Assembly (NCBI GenBank): GCA_000375685.1
Contig: AQVQ01000010.1
Coordinates: forward strand, 1 to 27,340
Length of the DNA stretch: 27,340 nt
Direction of reading: 5' to 3'
From: a crenarchaeote SCGC AAA261-N23
GTDB taxonomy: Archaea > Thermoproteota > Thermoprotei > Gearchaeales > Gearchaeaceae
A program made the translations under genes and the position numbers. The notes below the pieces were generated by a model. The model did not search any database. It was given only the letters and a program-made list of their open reading frames with translations, and was not told where the DNA came from. This document shows positions 1-8,569 of this stretch, piece by piece (positions within the stretch are counted from its first letter, which is position 1; each line of letters starts with the position of its first letter).

Positions 1-15
1 AGATTAAGAATAGAA

Positions 16-1104
16 ATGATTCTAATGCTGGAAGGGATGATTCTTCTATTACTAGCAGGGATACCAGCCGTCTTAATGTTCATGAATTTACAAGGGTTCA
101 ATGCAATTCAAGTACCTAACTTTTTTGCTGTACATTGGTTTATTATGATCTTTGGTTTCTTCTTGGCTTTGATCGGAAATGAAATATTGGTAGCTCTGAG
201 CATGGAATGGAGTGGTAAAGTGGCATCTAAATCGTTAATTTTATCGTTTGGAATATTAGTTTTGTTTTCAGCCTTGATTGCTATAGCAAGTAAAACAATC
301 ACATCATTGAGTTTTATGGATCCATACTTTTATTACATCACATTTATCGCACTCTTATTGTTAATTTATCATTCGAGAATTTATCTGAAATTTTCTAAAT
401 TCGGTTTAAGACCAACAAGTTACAATTACCTTATTGTTTTTACACTCGTTGTAACAACATTCATCGTTATTTTTGAAACACTTAAATTTTCTCCATGGCT
501 TTCTTTAGCCTTTCCTGTACTTATGATATTCGCAGTTATGGCTAGGGACATAGGCTTGGTTTTTAGAGGAAGATTCATCAACAGTAAGGCAATGACTGCA
601 GCATACTTTGCAATGTTATTTGGCTTTATTTCATACCCCTATCCTATAGCTTCGATATTCTTTTTCATAGCTTGGGCTATATCATTATATGCTACAAGAT
701 TGATAAGTGCAAAAGGGAGCTTATATCCTAAAATTTGCCTCAATATAGCTTGGGTTTGGCTTTTATTGGCTTCAATTTTCTCATTAATAAGCTATGATGC
801 CTTTATTCATAGTATATCTGTAGGCTATTTATTTAATACTGTTTTCGGTGTAGACGTTGTTTTAATGGACTTATTAATGGCTACCTTTAGTGTTCGATTG
901 AAAATTAAACCATCTTACATTCCTATATTACTGCTTAATTTAGGTCTGTTAATGAGGATAATTTTTGATATAGGCTTTAGCTTTCCTGTTTTATTATTGG
1001 CAGCACCTTTGCAAGGAGTAGGAATTATATCTTTCTTTTTCAATACTTTTAGACAAGTATTCAGCCAAATAATAAAAGACGAAAAAGCTACTTTAATAAG
1101 ATAG
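16..1104 (+). CDS. NnrS-like polytopic membrane protein, start possibly upstream
   Basis: This 362-residue protein is almost entirely hydrophobic, with about ten to twelve predicted membrane helices. Two stretches recall the NnrS family of heme- and copper-containing membrane proteins linked to nitric oxide stress: an early helix with His40-Trp followed by IMIFGFF, and a later helix around His265 running into a GVD segment. These are visual resemblances, not a domain search. The reading frame stays open to base 1 of the window (RLRIE precedes the first Met), so the true start may lie outside; Met1 at 16 is only the first ATG in view. It converges on htpX, with a shared AT-rich inverted repeat between them. 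It could instead be an unrelated integral membrane protein. Confidence 0.6.
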   Translation: MILMLEGMILLLLAGIPAVLMFMNLQGFNAIQVPNFFAVHWFIMIFGFFLALIGNEILVALSMEWSGKVASKSLILSFGILVLFSALIAIASKTITSLSFMDPYFYYITFIALLLLIYHSRIYLKFSKFGLRPTSYNYLIVFTLVVTTFIVIFETLKFSPWLSLAFPVLMIFAVMARDIGLVFRGRFINSKAMTAAYFAMLFGFISYPYPIASIFFFIAWAISLYATRLISAKGSLYPKICLNIAWVWLLLASIFSLISYDAFIHSISVGYLFNTVFGVDVVLMDLLMATFSVRLKIKPSYIPILLLNLGLLMRIIFDIGFSFPVLLLAAPLQGVGIISFFFNTFRQVFSQIIKDEKATLIR

Positions 1105-1130
1105 TTCTGTATTATTCTGAAAAATTCTTT

Positions 1131-1154
1131 CTTAAAAAATTTTTAATTTTTAAG
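1131..1154. terminator. AT-rich inverted repeat between convergent genes
   Basis: CTTAAAAA at 1131-1138 pairs exactly with TTTTTAAG at 1147-1154, with T-rich tracts readable on both strands. It sits between the 3' ends of the NnrS-like gene and htpX and overlaps the htpX stop codon. Archaeal termination depends mainly on T-tracts, so a two-way terminator is a reasonable inference. Confidence 0.35.
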
Positions 1155-2118
1155 GACTTACCTTTTCAAGAAGTTGTATTCTCTTTGCTGGGTGAGGATG
1201 ATCCATAAATATGTCAGCATACCATGGAACTCTTGTGGATTTCCAAATGTTTACCAATTCTTTTGCATTCCAAGCAGGAACTTCTTCTACAGCATTAGCA
1301 AAGAAAAGCATGCTGGCCATTTGATTTGATGTACTTTGTTTCTTAAACTTTTGTAAAGCGTTGGGATCCATCGATAAAGTCAATTTAGCCAATGATAATT
1401 GCAAGTTTTCTTTCCCTTCAGGAACTGTCAAAGCAGCGTTTACATCAGCATGTGCTTCTCTCATCCTGTTAAGGAATAGCACAAATAATTGGAAAATGAA
1501 ACTCACCGCTATCATAGCTATCCCAATTAAGGGTATAAGATTTCCGTTGTTTCCCTTTCCTCCGCCTCCAAAATAGCCTCCCCACAAAAGCCAAAAGCCT
1601 AAGTAATATATTAAAGAAGGTATTAGACCTACAGCCATTAGAAGTTCAACATCTCTGTGCTTTAGATGACCTATTTCATGCCCTGCAACAGCCTTTAGTT
1701 CATCTTTGCTTAACAATCTCAAAATAGGTAAAGTAAAAGCAATTCTCTTTCCAGCTATTGGACTACCGTATGCAAATGCATTGGGAAATGGAACTTCAGC
1801 AATATAAACCTTTGGTACTTGCCTAAAACCATTATATCTTGAGACTTCTTCAACTAGATTGTAAAGCCATCCATAATTCGGATCATTGGGTTCAACTTCT
1901 CTTGTCCTGTATGCTAAATTTATAAGATACGGTCCAAAAAGCCATTGTATAATATTAAAGAAGAATAGGAATATAAGTATGGAAGTTATTAAGCCTATTC
2001 CTATTGTTGTGCCGAATGCATATGTTGCGATTGCTAATGCTAAAGCAAAACCCAACAATAGAATTCCTAATGTTGCTAAGATCATGTTTATTCTTAGTTT
2101 TAGAAGAGCGAAATTCAT
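1150..2118 (-). CDS. htpX: Membrane zinc metalloprotease HtpX (M48)
   Basis: HtpX is a membrane-anchored zinc endopeptidase for quality control of membrane proteins. The 322-residue protein has two N-terminal helices (about residues 10-32 and 38-60), a cytoplasmic catalytic part with zinc motif HEIGH at 147-151, two further helices (about 160-182 and 195-217), and the third zinc ligand region EAHAD at 221-225. PNAFAYG at 112-118 is also typical of the family. Length and domain order match standard HtpX. A TATA-like AT-rich stretch lies roughly 25-30 bp upstream of the ATG, fitting leaderless transcription. The adjacent dehydrogenase upstream is on the same strand but about 100 bp away, so htpX is probably transcribed alone. 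Confidence 0.95.
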   Translation of the reverse strand: MNFALLKLRINMILATLGILLLGFALALAIATYAFGTTIGIGLITSILIFLFFFNIIQWLFGPYLINLAYRTREVEPNDPNYGWLYNLVEEVSRYNGFRQVPKVYIAEVPFPNAFAYGSPIAGKRIAFTLPILRLLSKDELKAVAGHEIGHLKHRDVELLMAVGLIPSLIYYLGFWLLWGGYFGGGGKGNNGNLIPLIGIAMIAVSFIFQLFVLFLNRMREAHADVNAALTVPEGKENLQLSLAKLTLSMDPNALQKFKKQSTSNQMASMLFFANAVEEVPAWNAKELVNIWKSTRVPWYADIFMDHPHPAKRIQLLEKVSP

Positions 2119-2220
2119 GTGATATTATTGGTATAAGGCATATATTTATTTTTTTTATAAACAGAAAGTATCAAAAATATAAGGTATTATACGAACGCGT
2201 ATTCTTTATTGGTATATACT

Positions 2221-3120
2221 TTATATATACTCCTCAATTCTTATCTTGTTTTCAGCCTTCCCTGTAGTAATGTATCTATAAACATTCTTACATGCTTCGG
2301 TTATTGCATGAATTTTAACTGCTTCATTTCCATATGCGCCAGCTGTATGCGGAGTTCCAGTAAAATTCTCTAACTCCCATAATTTACTATTGAAATCTTC
2401 AGTTCCATCTTTTCTCCAAAAAACGTCAGTTCCAAATCTTAGACCCTTTCTTTCTTTCAGTATTCTATAAATATCATCTTCAACAATTGTTTCTCCTCTT
2501 CCAACATTGACAATTACGCAATTTTCTTTTGTTCTTGATAGAACATCATAGTTTAAAATTCCCCTAGTAAATTTATTCAAAGGCAAAGCATCTACAATAT
2601 AATCTGCTCTGCTTATTACATCTTTCAATTTATCCAAATCATACTTTTCATCAAAAAATTCAGGTTTCTTAAAAGATCTAGAAATTCCTATTACATACAT
2701 GTTGAACGCCGTCTTTCCAATTCTCGCAACTTCCGATCCTATACCTCCTCCACCTAGAACAAGTAAAGTTTTGCCTGATAATAGGTAAGGTACAACAATC
2801 CTTTCCTTTTTACCTATCCCTTTAGCTAACGTCATAATAAGGGCAAAGGCATGTTCTGCTACTGGAACTGAATAAGCACCAGCATTTGAAAATACAACAA
2901 CATCTTTTGGCAATATTTCAAAAGGGATACCATCAACTCCGGCCGTGAAACATTGTATAACTTTCAAAGATTTTGCCTTTGGCAAAATTGTTCTTATCTG
3001 CGATGGCCAAAGCATAATTATATCTGCTCTTTCTAAATCTTCTTCAGAAAATTCATCCTTGACATTTTTTAGTAGTCTTTTACATTCCTCGGGAAGCTTT
3101 TCAGTAGAAATTATTAGCAT
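2221..3120 (-). CDS. D-isomer-specific 2-hydroxyacid dehydrogenase family protein
   Basis: This is an NAD(P)-dependent oxidoreductase of the 2-hydroxyacid dehydrogenase superfamily (phosphoglycerate, glyoxylate and hydroxypyruvate reductases). At 299 residues it is slightly shorter than usual. The dinucleotide loop LGGGGIGSE is at 122-130, the substrate-site Arg lies in NVGRGE (Arg208), and the catalytic His is in GTPHTAG (His258). The segment that normally reads DVF-x-x-E-P reads DVFWRKD here (232-238), so the usual catalytic Glu appears missing or moved. That points to a divergent subfamily and leaves the substrate open. It starts at an ATG after an AT-rich promoter and is divergent from the amidotransferase gene. 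Confidence 0.85.
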   Translation of the reverse strand: MLIISTEKLPEECKRLLKNVKDEFSEEDLERADIIMLWPSQIRTILPKAKSLKVIQCFTAGVDGIPFEILPKDVVVFSNAGAYSVPVAEHAFALIMTLAKGIGKKERIVVPYLLSGKTLLVLGGGGIGSEVARIGKTAFNMYVIGISRSFKKPEFFDEKYDLDKLKDVISRADYIVDALPLNKFTRGILNYDVLSRTKENCVIVNVGRGETIVEDDIYRILKERKGLRFGTDVFWRKDGTEDFNSKLWELENFTGTPHTAGAYGNEAVKIHAITEACKNVYRYITTGKAENKIRIEEYI

Positions 3121-3204
3121 ATAATTTTATTATTTAGTGTATTTTAATTGTTTAAGATAAAATAATTAGCCAATTTTTATATTCTTTCAACATAAAATAT
3201 CAAC

Positions 3205-3834
3205 ATGGATATTTTAGCTGTTTACAATCACCCCTTAGAAACTTTAGGGTTTCTAAAGAAATTCTTGAAAGTTTCAAGGGAAGTAGAAGCAAAAGATTTG
3301 AACGGTAATGAAAGCTTTGACGCTCTAATATTAATGGGAGGACCTATGGGAGTTTATGAATGTGATAAGTATCCCTTTCTCATAAAAGAAATGAAACTTT
3401 TAAAGAAAGCATATAAAGAAAACAAAAGAGTATTGGGTTTTTGCTTGGGTTCTCAGTTAATTGCCGAAGCTTTAGGTGGAAGAGTTATCAAAGGCCCCTT
3501 CGGCAAAGGAACTGGCATTCAAAGGGTTATATTGTTAGATGAACTAAAGGAATATTTTGGGAAGGAAGAATTGACCGTATTTCAATGGCACTCTGATACT
3601 TTTTCACTTCCGTATGAAGCTAAATTGCTTGCGTATAGCAACAAATATTTCCAAGCCTTTAGGATAAACAAACTTCTTGGAATTCAATTTCATGTAGAAG
3701 TAAATTCTGAAATTGTTCAAGATTGGATTAACTTTTATGGAGGCGAGAGTAAACTTATAAACGAGGTTAAGAAATTAGAGAAGGAGTTTGAGAAAAACAC
3801 CGAAATGATTGTTAAATACTGGCTTGAATTATAG
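3205..3834 (+). CDS. Stand-alone class I glutamine amidotransferase domain protein
   Basis: This 209-residue protein is a free-standing class I glutamine amidotransferase like those annotated as GMP-synthase-like. It should release ammonia from glutamine or a related gamma-glutamyl compound. The oxyanion strand is MGGPMGVYE (44-52), the nucleophile is Cys80 in GFCLGSQ, and His163 and Glu165 in QFHVEV complete the triad. QWHSD (127-131) is typical of this subgroup. No synthetase or other acceptor domain is fused, and none is next door, so the physiological acceptor is unknown. Only 27 bp separate its stop from the following amidohydrolase on the same strand, so co-transcription is likely. The ATG directly follows an AT-rich promoter region. 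Confidence 0.88.
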   Translation: MDILAVYNHPLETLGFLKKFLKVSREVEAKDLNGNESFDALILMGGPMGVYECDKYPFLIKEMKLLKKAYKENKRVLGFCLGSQLIAEALGGRVIKGPFGKGTGIQRVILLDELKEYFGKEELTVFQWHSDTFSLPYEAKLLAYSNKYFQAFRINKLLGIQFHVEVNSEIVQDWINFYGGESKLINEVKKLEKEFEKNTEMIVKYWLEL

Positions 3835-3861
3835 ATGTTCAATTAAAATATAGAACAAATA

Positions 3862-5373
3862 ATGCCTTGCTTTATAGGTAAGATATATGTTTCATTCAAG
3901 CCATTGAAAATAGCTCAAGCTATAATTACATTTAAAGATAAAATTTTGTATGTAGGAAACGAGGATGAAGCACTAAAAATCTGCAGAACATTAAATATCC
4001 AAGAAGTTTATCTTAAAAATAAAGAGGTAATAATTCCTGGTTTCATTGATTCCCATGTGCATTTAGATTCGATTGGAGAAGAAATTAACCAACTTAGCTT
4101 GAAAGACGTAAAAAGCATAGACGAGCTCAAATCTAAAATTAGAGAGTTCGCATCTAGGGTAAATAAAGGATGGATATTAGGAAGAGGATGGGATCAAGAA
4201 AAATTAGGGCGCTATCCTAGTAGGGAAGATATTGATCAATTAGTTAGAGACAGGCCGGTTTTACTCTTAAGAATTTGTGGTCATGCAGCCTTGATAAATA
4301 CAAAACTAATGGAGATTTTAGGTGTGGAAAAAGACATTCTTAAAGAAAACGAAGTAGGCATGGCCATCTCCAAGTATAGAGAAGCACTAACAAATGAAGA
4401 AATAAAAAAGAACTTAGTAGATTCAATGAAGCTTTGTGCCTCTCAAGGCGTTACGTGCGTTGGTATAGCAGGTTTGAATCCTGGATTCTTAGGATCTTTG
4501 ATAGAATTGAGCTTAGAAGAAGCTATGCCTATAAGGGTTAGAGTTTATATTCGACTTGACGGAAATAAGGATCCCTTGAATATAATGAAGGAATCTAGAA
4601 TAAGAATGGGCTTTGGTAATGAATTTCTTAAGATAATGGGATTTAAGATAATCGCGGATGGAGCGCTGGGAATAAGAACTGCTCATTTATCATTGCCTTA
4701 TGAAGATAGCCCAGATACAAGCGGTTATATGAACATAAGTGTTGATACTTTAAAAGAAATAATTAAAGAAGCAGATTGTTCAGGTTTTCAAATGGCTGTG
4801 CATGCAATAGGAGATCGTACTATAGATTATTTGATTGATGCATACAGGGGAGTCAAAAGAAATATAAGACATAGAATAGAACATGCTTCAGTTATAAGGC
4901 CAGAACAAATAAAAGAAATTGCTAATTTAAAATTGGTAGCTTGTGTTCAGCCTCACTTCGTTATTTCAGATTTTTGGGCGATGGATAGATTAGGAATTAA
5001 AAGAATGAAATGGCTATATCCTTTCAAAACGATGATCGAAGAGGGAATTAAACTGAGTTTTTCTACAGATAGTCCTGTAGAACCTTTGAATCCTTGGGAA
5101 ACAATTTATGCGAGTGTTACTAGAGGAGAATTTGAAAATCTAAAGCATTTCGAGTACATAAAGCATGAGAAGCTCGACTTAATTGAATCAATGCATGCAT
5201 ATACTTATGGTTCAGCATATGCAATGTATGAAAAGGATAACATAGGTTCATTGGAAGTAGGAAAATATGCCGACTTTATCATAGTTGATCAAGATCCATT
5301 TGAAATAGAAAGAAAACAGTTAAAGAAAATAAAAGTTTTAGAGACATACGTAGCAGGAAAAAAGGTTTATTGA
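3862..5373 (+). CDS. YtcJ-type metal-dependent amidohydrolase
   Basis: This 503-residue enzyme belongs to the amidohydrolase superfamily, YtcJ-like branch (amidohydrolase 3). Visible in order: an N-terminal beta-sandwich, the metal motif HVH (His65, His67) in PGFIDSHVHLD, the YtcJ signature GWILGRGWDQEKLGRYPSRED (from residue 103), FKIIADGALG around Lys262, metal His314 in HAIGDRT, His341 in RIEHAS, and Asp403 in FSTDSPVEPLNPW. The C-terminus returns to the sandwich with the usual GKYADFIIVDQDPF. All expected metal ligands are present, so it is probably active. Substrates of this family are poorly known; hydrolysis of an amide or amidine bond is an inference. It follows the amidotransferase at 27 bp, a possible two-gene nitrogen-related unit. 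Confidence 0.92.
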   Translation: MPCFIGKIYVSFKPLKIAQAIITFKDKILYVGNEDEALKICRTLNIQEVYLKNKEVIIPGFIDSHVHLDSIGEEINQLSLKDVKSIDELKSKIREFASRVNKGWILGRGWDQEKLGRYPSREDIDQLVRDRPVLLLRICGHAALINTKLMEILGVEKDILKENEVGMAISKYREALTNEEIKKNLVDSMKLCASQGVTCVGIAGLNPGFLGSLIELSLEEAMPIRVRVYIRLDGNKDPLNIMKESRIRMGFGNEFLKIMGFKIIADGALGIRTAHLSLPYEDSPDTSGYMNISVDTLKEIIKEADCSGFQMAVHAIGDRTIDYLIDAYRGVKRNIRHRIEHASVIRPEQIKEIANLKLVACVQPHFVISDFWAMDRLGIKRMKWLYPFKTMIEEGIKLSFSTDSPVEPLNPWETIYASVTRGEFENLKHFEYIKHEKLDLIESMHAYTYGSAYAMYEKDNIGSLEVGKYADFIIVDQDPFEIERKQLKKIKVLETYVAGKKVY

Positions 5374-5393
5374 GTTTATCCGAAAATTAAAAA

Positions 5394-5714
5394 CTAACTT
5401 AGTTCATTAAAAATATCAATATTTGCACTTTCATTAAATTTAACATAGAATTTAAACTCATTATTATCACTTTTTGCTCTACATGTTCTTCCTTTGTAAT
5501 AGTTACCTTCAATAATTAATTCGTCTATTTTATTCCATCCAGTCCTTTTTTTAACTTCCTTTACCATATTTGCGAACTCTTCTGCACATATATTGCAGCA
5601 GAAAAATAAATTTTCATTATCAATGTTTTTATAATATTCCCCCCATCTAGCACCACATAGAGCACATCCTGTTTGCCTTGTTCCTGCTTCTCTTCCGTTT
5701 ACAATTATTCTCAT
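5394..5714 (-). CDS. TA0938-like small zinc-binding protein
   Basis: This 106-residue protein has a CxxC pair at Cys17/Cys20 and a second at Cys40/Cys43 (within FFCCNIC), which should form a zinc knuckle. A helical region (EEFANMVKEVKKRTGW) and a C-terminal strand region follow. Composition and motif order resemble the TA0938 family first seen in Thermoplasma acidophilum; this is from memory of the family, not a search. Its ATG overlaps the TGA of the upstream gene as ATGA (5711-5714), so translation of the two is almost certainly coupled. That makes it a likely partner or accessory subunit of the adjacent heme-oxygenase-fold protein. No catalytic residues can be assigned. Confidence 0.7.
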   Translation of the reverse strand: MRIIVNGREAGTRQTGCALCGARWGEYYKNIDNENLFFCCNICAEEFANMVKEVKKRTGWNKIDELIIEGNYYKGRTCRAKSDNNEFKFYVKFNESANIDIFNELS

Positions 5715-6631
5715 TTCAAAATCACCTCCTTCAATGAAATATCTCCAAAAGACAATCCTCTTTTTAACCTAGCGAATAGATAAGAATGAAAGGCATCAAA
5801 TGATTTTAAAACAGTAATCTGCAATCTTTGAGCATGCTTAACATATTTTTCTACCAATTCTAATGCTTCGCCAGCATGTTCTTCATCTGCTTCATAACCT
5901 TCTCTTAAGAAATCTTTAACTGCCTGTGGATAATCTTCAGAAGTTAAGATCTTTTCATTGAAATAATGCATTGGAGCACCGTATTTTCTTATAGTTCTAT
6001 CAGCAACCAATTCAAGACTATGCATCGCAGCCATTGCTTCGACCCAATCCCTTTCTTCTGCAGTTTTTCTCCAAAAATATATAGCTTTTTTAGTAGCCTC
6101 CAAAGGCTCAAAAGATAGAATTTCTTTCCTTGTCATTCCAAGACTCTCACCCATTCTAAGAAGCAATTCATAATGCGAAGGTCTTCCTTTATAACCTATG
6201 AACTCAACACTTATATTTTCTAGCTCATATTCCATAGCTTCATCCACATCCGTCTTATAAACAATTAATGAAAGCACCTTTGCCCAATTTCTTAGAAAAT
6301 GTTGATGTTCTATTACATAACCTAAGAGTATGCCTCTTGTTGGTTTCTGCATGGCCAGAATAAACGGATGCGTATTTATGTAGAATTTCTCTATGAATTT
6401 CCTTCTTATCCACATTCCTAATCCTTCTGGGGCTTCAAAGAATTTTTCTAACAAATCTGCTAAGGTTTCGGTATCTACTTTTTCAGAAGTTATGTTTCTA
6501 TTCAGCCACATTATATGAGATGGATCATTTTTGGCTGAGACGTTTTCGAAGTGAATAGAAAGTTTATACCAATCTTCAAATTCTTTTTCACAAACAGGAC
6601 AATATATCATCAAAAAATTTCTCATCGACAA
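5711..6631 (-). CDS. Zinc finger plus TENA/PqqC-like (heme-oxygenase fold) protein
   Basis: This 306-residue protein starts with a C2H2-like finger: Cys11, Cys14, His27 and probably His39. From about residue 55 to the end it is all helical and resembles the TENA/THI-4/PqqC heme-oxygenase-like fold. Candidate ligands of a diiron or cofactor centre are in EHQHFLRNW (108-116), SHYELLLRMGESLG (152-165), MHSLELVADR (203-212) and EEHAGEALELV (250-260). The spacing of His and acidic residues suggests a metal oxidase of the heme-oxygenase-like diiron type, but a PqqC-like or non-catalytic role is also possible. It overlaps the downstream TA0938-like gene by ATGA. The fusion of a finger to this fold hints at contact with nucleic acid or a protein partner. 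Confidence 0.75.
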   Translation of the reverse strand: MSMRNFLMIYCPVCEKEFEDWYKLSIHFENVSAKNDPSHIMWLNRNITSEKVDTETLADLLEKFFEAPEGLGMWIRRKFIEKFYINTHPFILAMQKPTRGILLGYVIEHQHFLRNWAKVLSLIVYKTDVDEAMEYELENISVEFIGYKGRPSHYELLLRMGESLGMTRKEILSFEPLEATKKAIYFWRKTAEERDWVEAMAAMHSLELVADRTIRKYGAPMHYFNEKILTSEDYPQAVKDFLREGYEADEEHAGEALELVEKYVKHAQRLQITVLKSFDAFHSYLFARLKRGLSFGDISLKEVILK

Positions 6632-6683
6632 ATTTAATAAAATTTTTAAAATATGTTAACTTTCTATAGCTTGGGTGATACTT

Positions 6684-7187
6684 CTAAATGTAAGCTTGAG
6701 TCAATTTTCTAAATATATAAATTTTACTATTTGAAAGAATATAGCTAGTTTCGGATACCAATTTTAAATTTTCCAATACTCTTTCAAAATTAATTGTGCT
6801 CAATCTTTGAAATATAATACTATCGATGGGATTCTCCGAAATATCATTATTTATTCTGTAGTTTAAATAGAAGTTTGCCAGGGTTACATCTTTATAAATT
6901 TTATGAAAATTAAACCCCATTTTCCCATTCAAAACACCTGCAAAGTTTAATGATATTGAATTCAGATCTTCATATTCATTTACTGTGAATAATTCTTCGA
7001 AAACAACTCCCATTGTTATAAACGTGGCAACAAAACTATCACCAACCTTTTTTTTTTCTGAAATATGAGAATTAATTATATCCACTATATTTGGAAAATA
7101 CAACTTTAAATTTTCTGGATTTTCTATATACCTGAATATTTCCTCAATAGGCGCATTTATCTTTTCAACCTTATTTATATTTATCAT
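6684..7187 (-). CDS. START/SRPBCC-like protein
   Basis: This 167-residue protein opens with a pattern typical of SRPBCC (polyketide cyclase / START-like) proteins: KVEKINAPIEEIFRYIENPENLKLYFPNI, a strand, then a short helix lined by the words IEEIF and NPENL. The middle holds alternating strands (VGDSFVATFI, VFEELFTVNEY) and the C-terminal half contains the expected long helix (FERVLENLKLV). The family binds small hydrophobic ligands, and no ligand can be named here. It lies about 50 bp upstream of the zinc-finger/PqqC-like gene on the same strand and could share its transcript. The C-terminal 20 residues look extra relative to the fold. Confidence 0.6.
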   Translation of the reverse strand: MININKVEKINAPIEEIFRYIENPENLKLYFPNIVDIINSHISEKKKVGDSFVATFITMGVVFEELFTVNEYEDLNSISLNFAGVLNGKMGFNFHKIYKDVTLANFYLNYRINNDISENPIDSIIFQRLSTINFERVLENLKLVSETSYILSNSKIYIFRKLTQAYI

Positions 7188-7313
7188 AGCCTTCTAATAT
7201 AGGGTTACTATTTATATTTCAGGTATACCAAAAATTTGTAAACCGACTATTCTGCTGATTCTAGAACTATATGATCTACGTAGTATTTAAGTATGTTACC
7301 TTTGTTTGGTATT

Positions 7314-7736
7314 TTATTGTGTTTTAGATTGCGTTGATGTAGTTATATTTGGAGAGTGCCAAATTACTGCTAAAATTCCTCCAATTAAGCCTAGAATGAA
7401 ACCAACCAAAAAGCCTCCGCCGCTAATTATGCTGATTACTGAAAATACAATTACCAATATACCGCCGGTTCTAATTTTATCTGGATCGTCGCTATTAATC
7501 ATAGTGGATCCTAGGATTACAAGTACACCAGATATTAATCCTATTAAGATGAATGCAAGACTCATTGTGAAAATATAAGGTTGGTAGATAAACATTGGAT
7601 GCACCATCATATTGTAATAATAGTAATGATATGATCTAAAAAGAAACGCGAACATAAAGAATATTGCGATTGGTAGTAGAATGAATACTCCGCCTATTAA
7701 AGATAGAATAAACGCAGCATATGGTTTATTTAACAT
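7314..7736 (-). CDS. Small four-helix membrane protein
   Basis: The 140-residue product has four clear hydrophobic helices: about residues 8-31, 54-77, 90-106 and 107-125. A Tyr/His/Met-rich external loop (YHYYYYNMMVHPM, 36-48) lies between the first and second. A GGILAVIW end to the last helix followed by a polar tail is common in small archaeal proteins of the DUF4064 kind, which I suggest only loosely. The aromatic and His/Met-rich loop could bind a metal, but this is speculation. It stands alone on the minus strand with AT-rich DNA on both sides. Confidence 0.6.
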   Translation of the reverse strand: MLNKPYAAFILSLIGGVFILLPIAIFFMFAFLFRSYHYYYYNMMVHPMFIYQPYIFTMSLAFILIGLISGVLVILGSTMINSDDPDKIRTGGILVIVFSVISIISGGGFLVGFILGLIGGILAVIWHSPNITTSTQSKTQ

Positions 7737-8186
7737 AAATTGAGTTTATTGGGTAAAGCATATAAATTTTATGCGTAAAATTTTATTGATATAGCTATAA
7801 GATCATATATTTATTAATGTATGAAAAAGAAACTATAGAATTTGCTATTCAAAAAGTTTGTTTATACTATCAATGAACTACTATAAAACAAATTAAATAA
7901 TTTTATATTGTTAGTTTGTCAAAATGAAAAACTCAGTTTTTGCAATTGGTCATTCATATATTAAACAAAAGTAGAATTATTCCTCACAAGCTATCAAATT
8001 GTGCTAAGTTTGAGGATGGCGGGTTAAATTATGGATAAATTATTTGGCTTGCAGTAAATCATAAATTCTATTTCAATCTTAATATTTCATTCTTTTCAAA
8101 AATTTTCATTAATTTAGATATTCTTAAAAGTTAAAAAGAACAAATTATGACAGTTCGCCGAAGGTCATCATAAATGTTTAATTTTA
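7737..8186. other. 450-bp intergenic region with a possible dead gene start
   Basis: No complete gene is visible. On the plus strand a 16-codon ORF at 7924-7974 (MKNSVFAIGHSYIKQK) follows an AT-rich TATA-like stretch and starts with a VFAIGHS word like the N-terminus of DUF488 proteins; no continuation is readable in any frame. At 8147-8170 an imperfect inverted repeat (TATGAC ... GTCAT-C-ATA) sits just past the end of the broken protease gene and may be its terminator. The rest is AT-rich spacer, including the upstream region of the four-helix membrane protein gene. Confidence 0.4.
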
Positions 8187-8569
8187 TTATAGGGCTAGCA
8201 TATATCCTGTAAACTCAGATAGGTCAAGCTTTTTATTAGCTAAATCTAGCTTGATCCTGTAAGCTTCCATATCTAATGCTCCAAAGATTAAAGGAACTGG
8301 CAGTTTATCAACGAGGAATGCCTCAATTCCAATCTCTTTTCCTTCAATCTCTACTATTAAATCGCAGAAGAAATTGCATGCAACTTTATCTCCATCAGCC
8401 GCCATAAATTCTCTTGGAATGGGCAACTTTCTGGGAGTGGATAGCTCCATTGCAACATTGCTTCTAATAAAGGATCGGATGCACCGCTATCAAATAAGAC
8501 ACTAAGTCTCATTTCCCCCTTATCTCCTTTAATATGCAACTCCTTAATAACTACACCCATGTTTGTCAC
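8187..8569 (-). pseudogene. Clan AA (retropepsin-like) aspartic protease, one-base frameshift
   Basis: Two overlapping frames join into one archaeal clan AA aspartic protease of about 128 residues. The first frame, from GTG at 8569, gives MGVVIKELHIKGDKGEMRLS and the active-site FDSGASDP. The second frame continues as FIRSNVAMELSTPRKLPI, the flap-like MAADGDKV, then LVDKLPVPLIFGALDMEAYRIKLD and the family-type tail FTGYMLAL. A single T missing from the TTT run near 8494-8498 (CCTTTATT, should read CCTTTTATT) would restore DSGASDPFIRSNVA. As read, no full protein is made. It could be genuine decay, a sequencing error or, less likely, programmed frameshifting. Asp in DSGAS is intact, so the break looks recent. 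Confidence 0.8.

Noticed and set aside
1886..2267. Plus-strand open frames opposite the start of htpX
   Set aside because: They mirror htpX codons, have no family signature, and the minus strand carries complete protease motifs.
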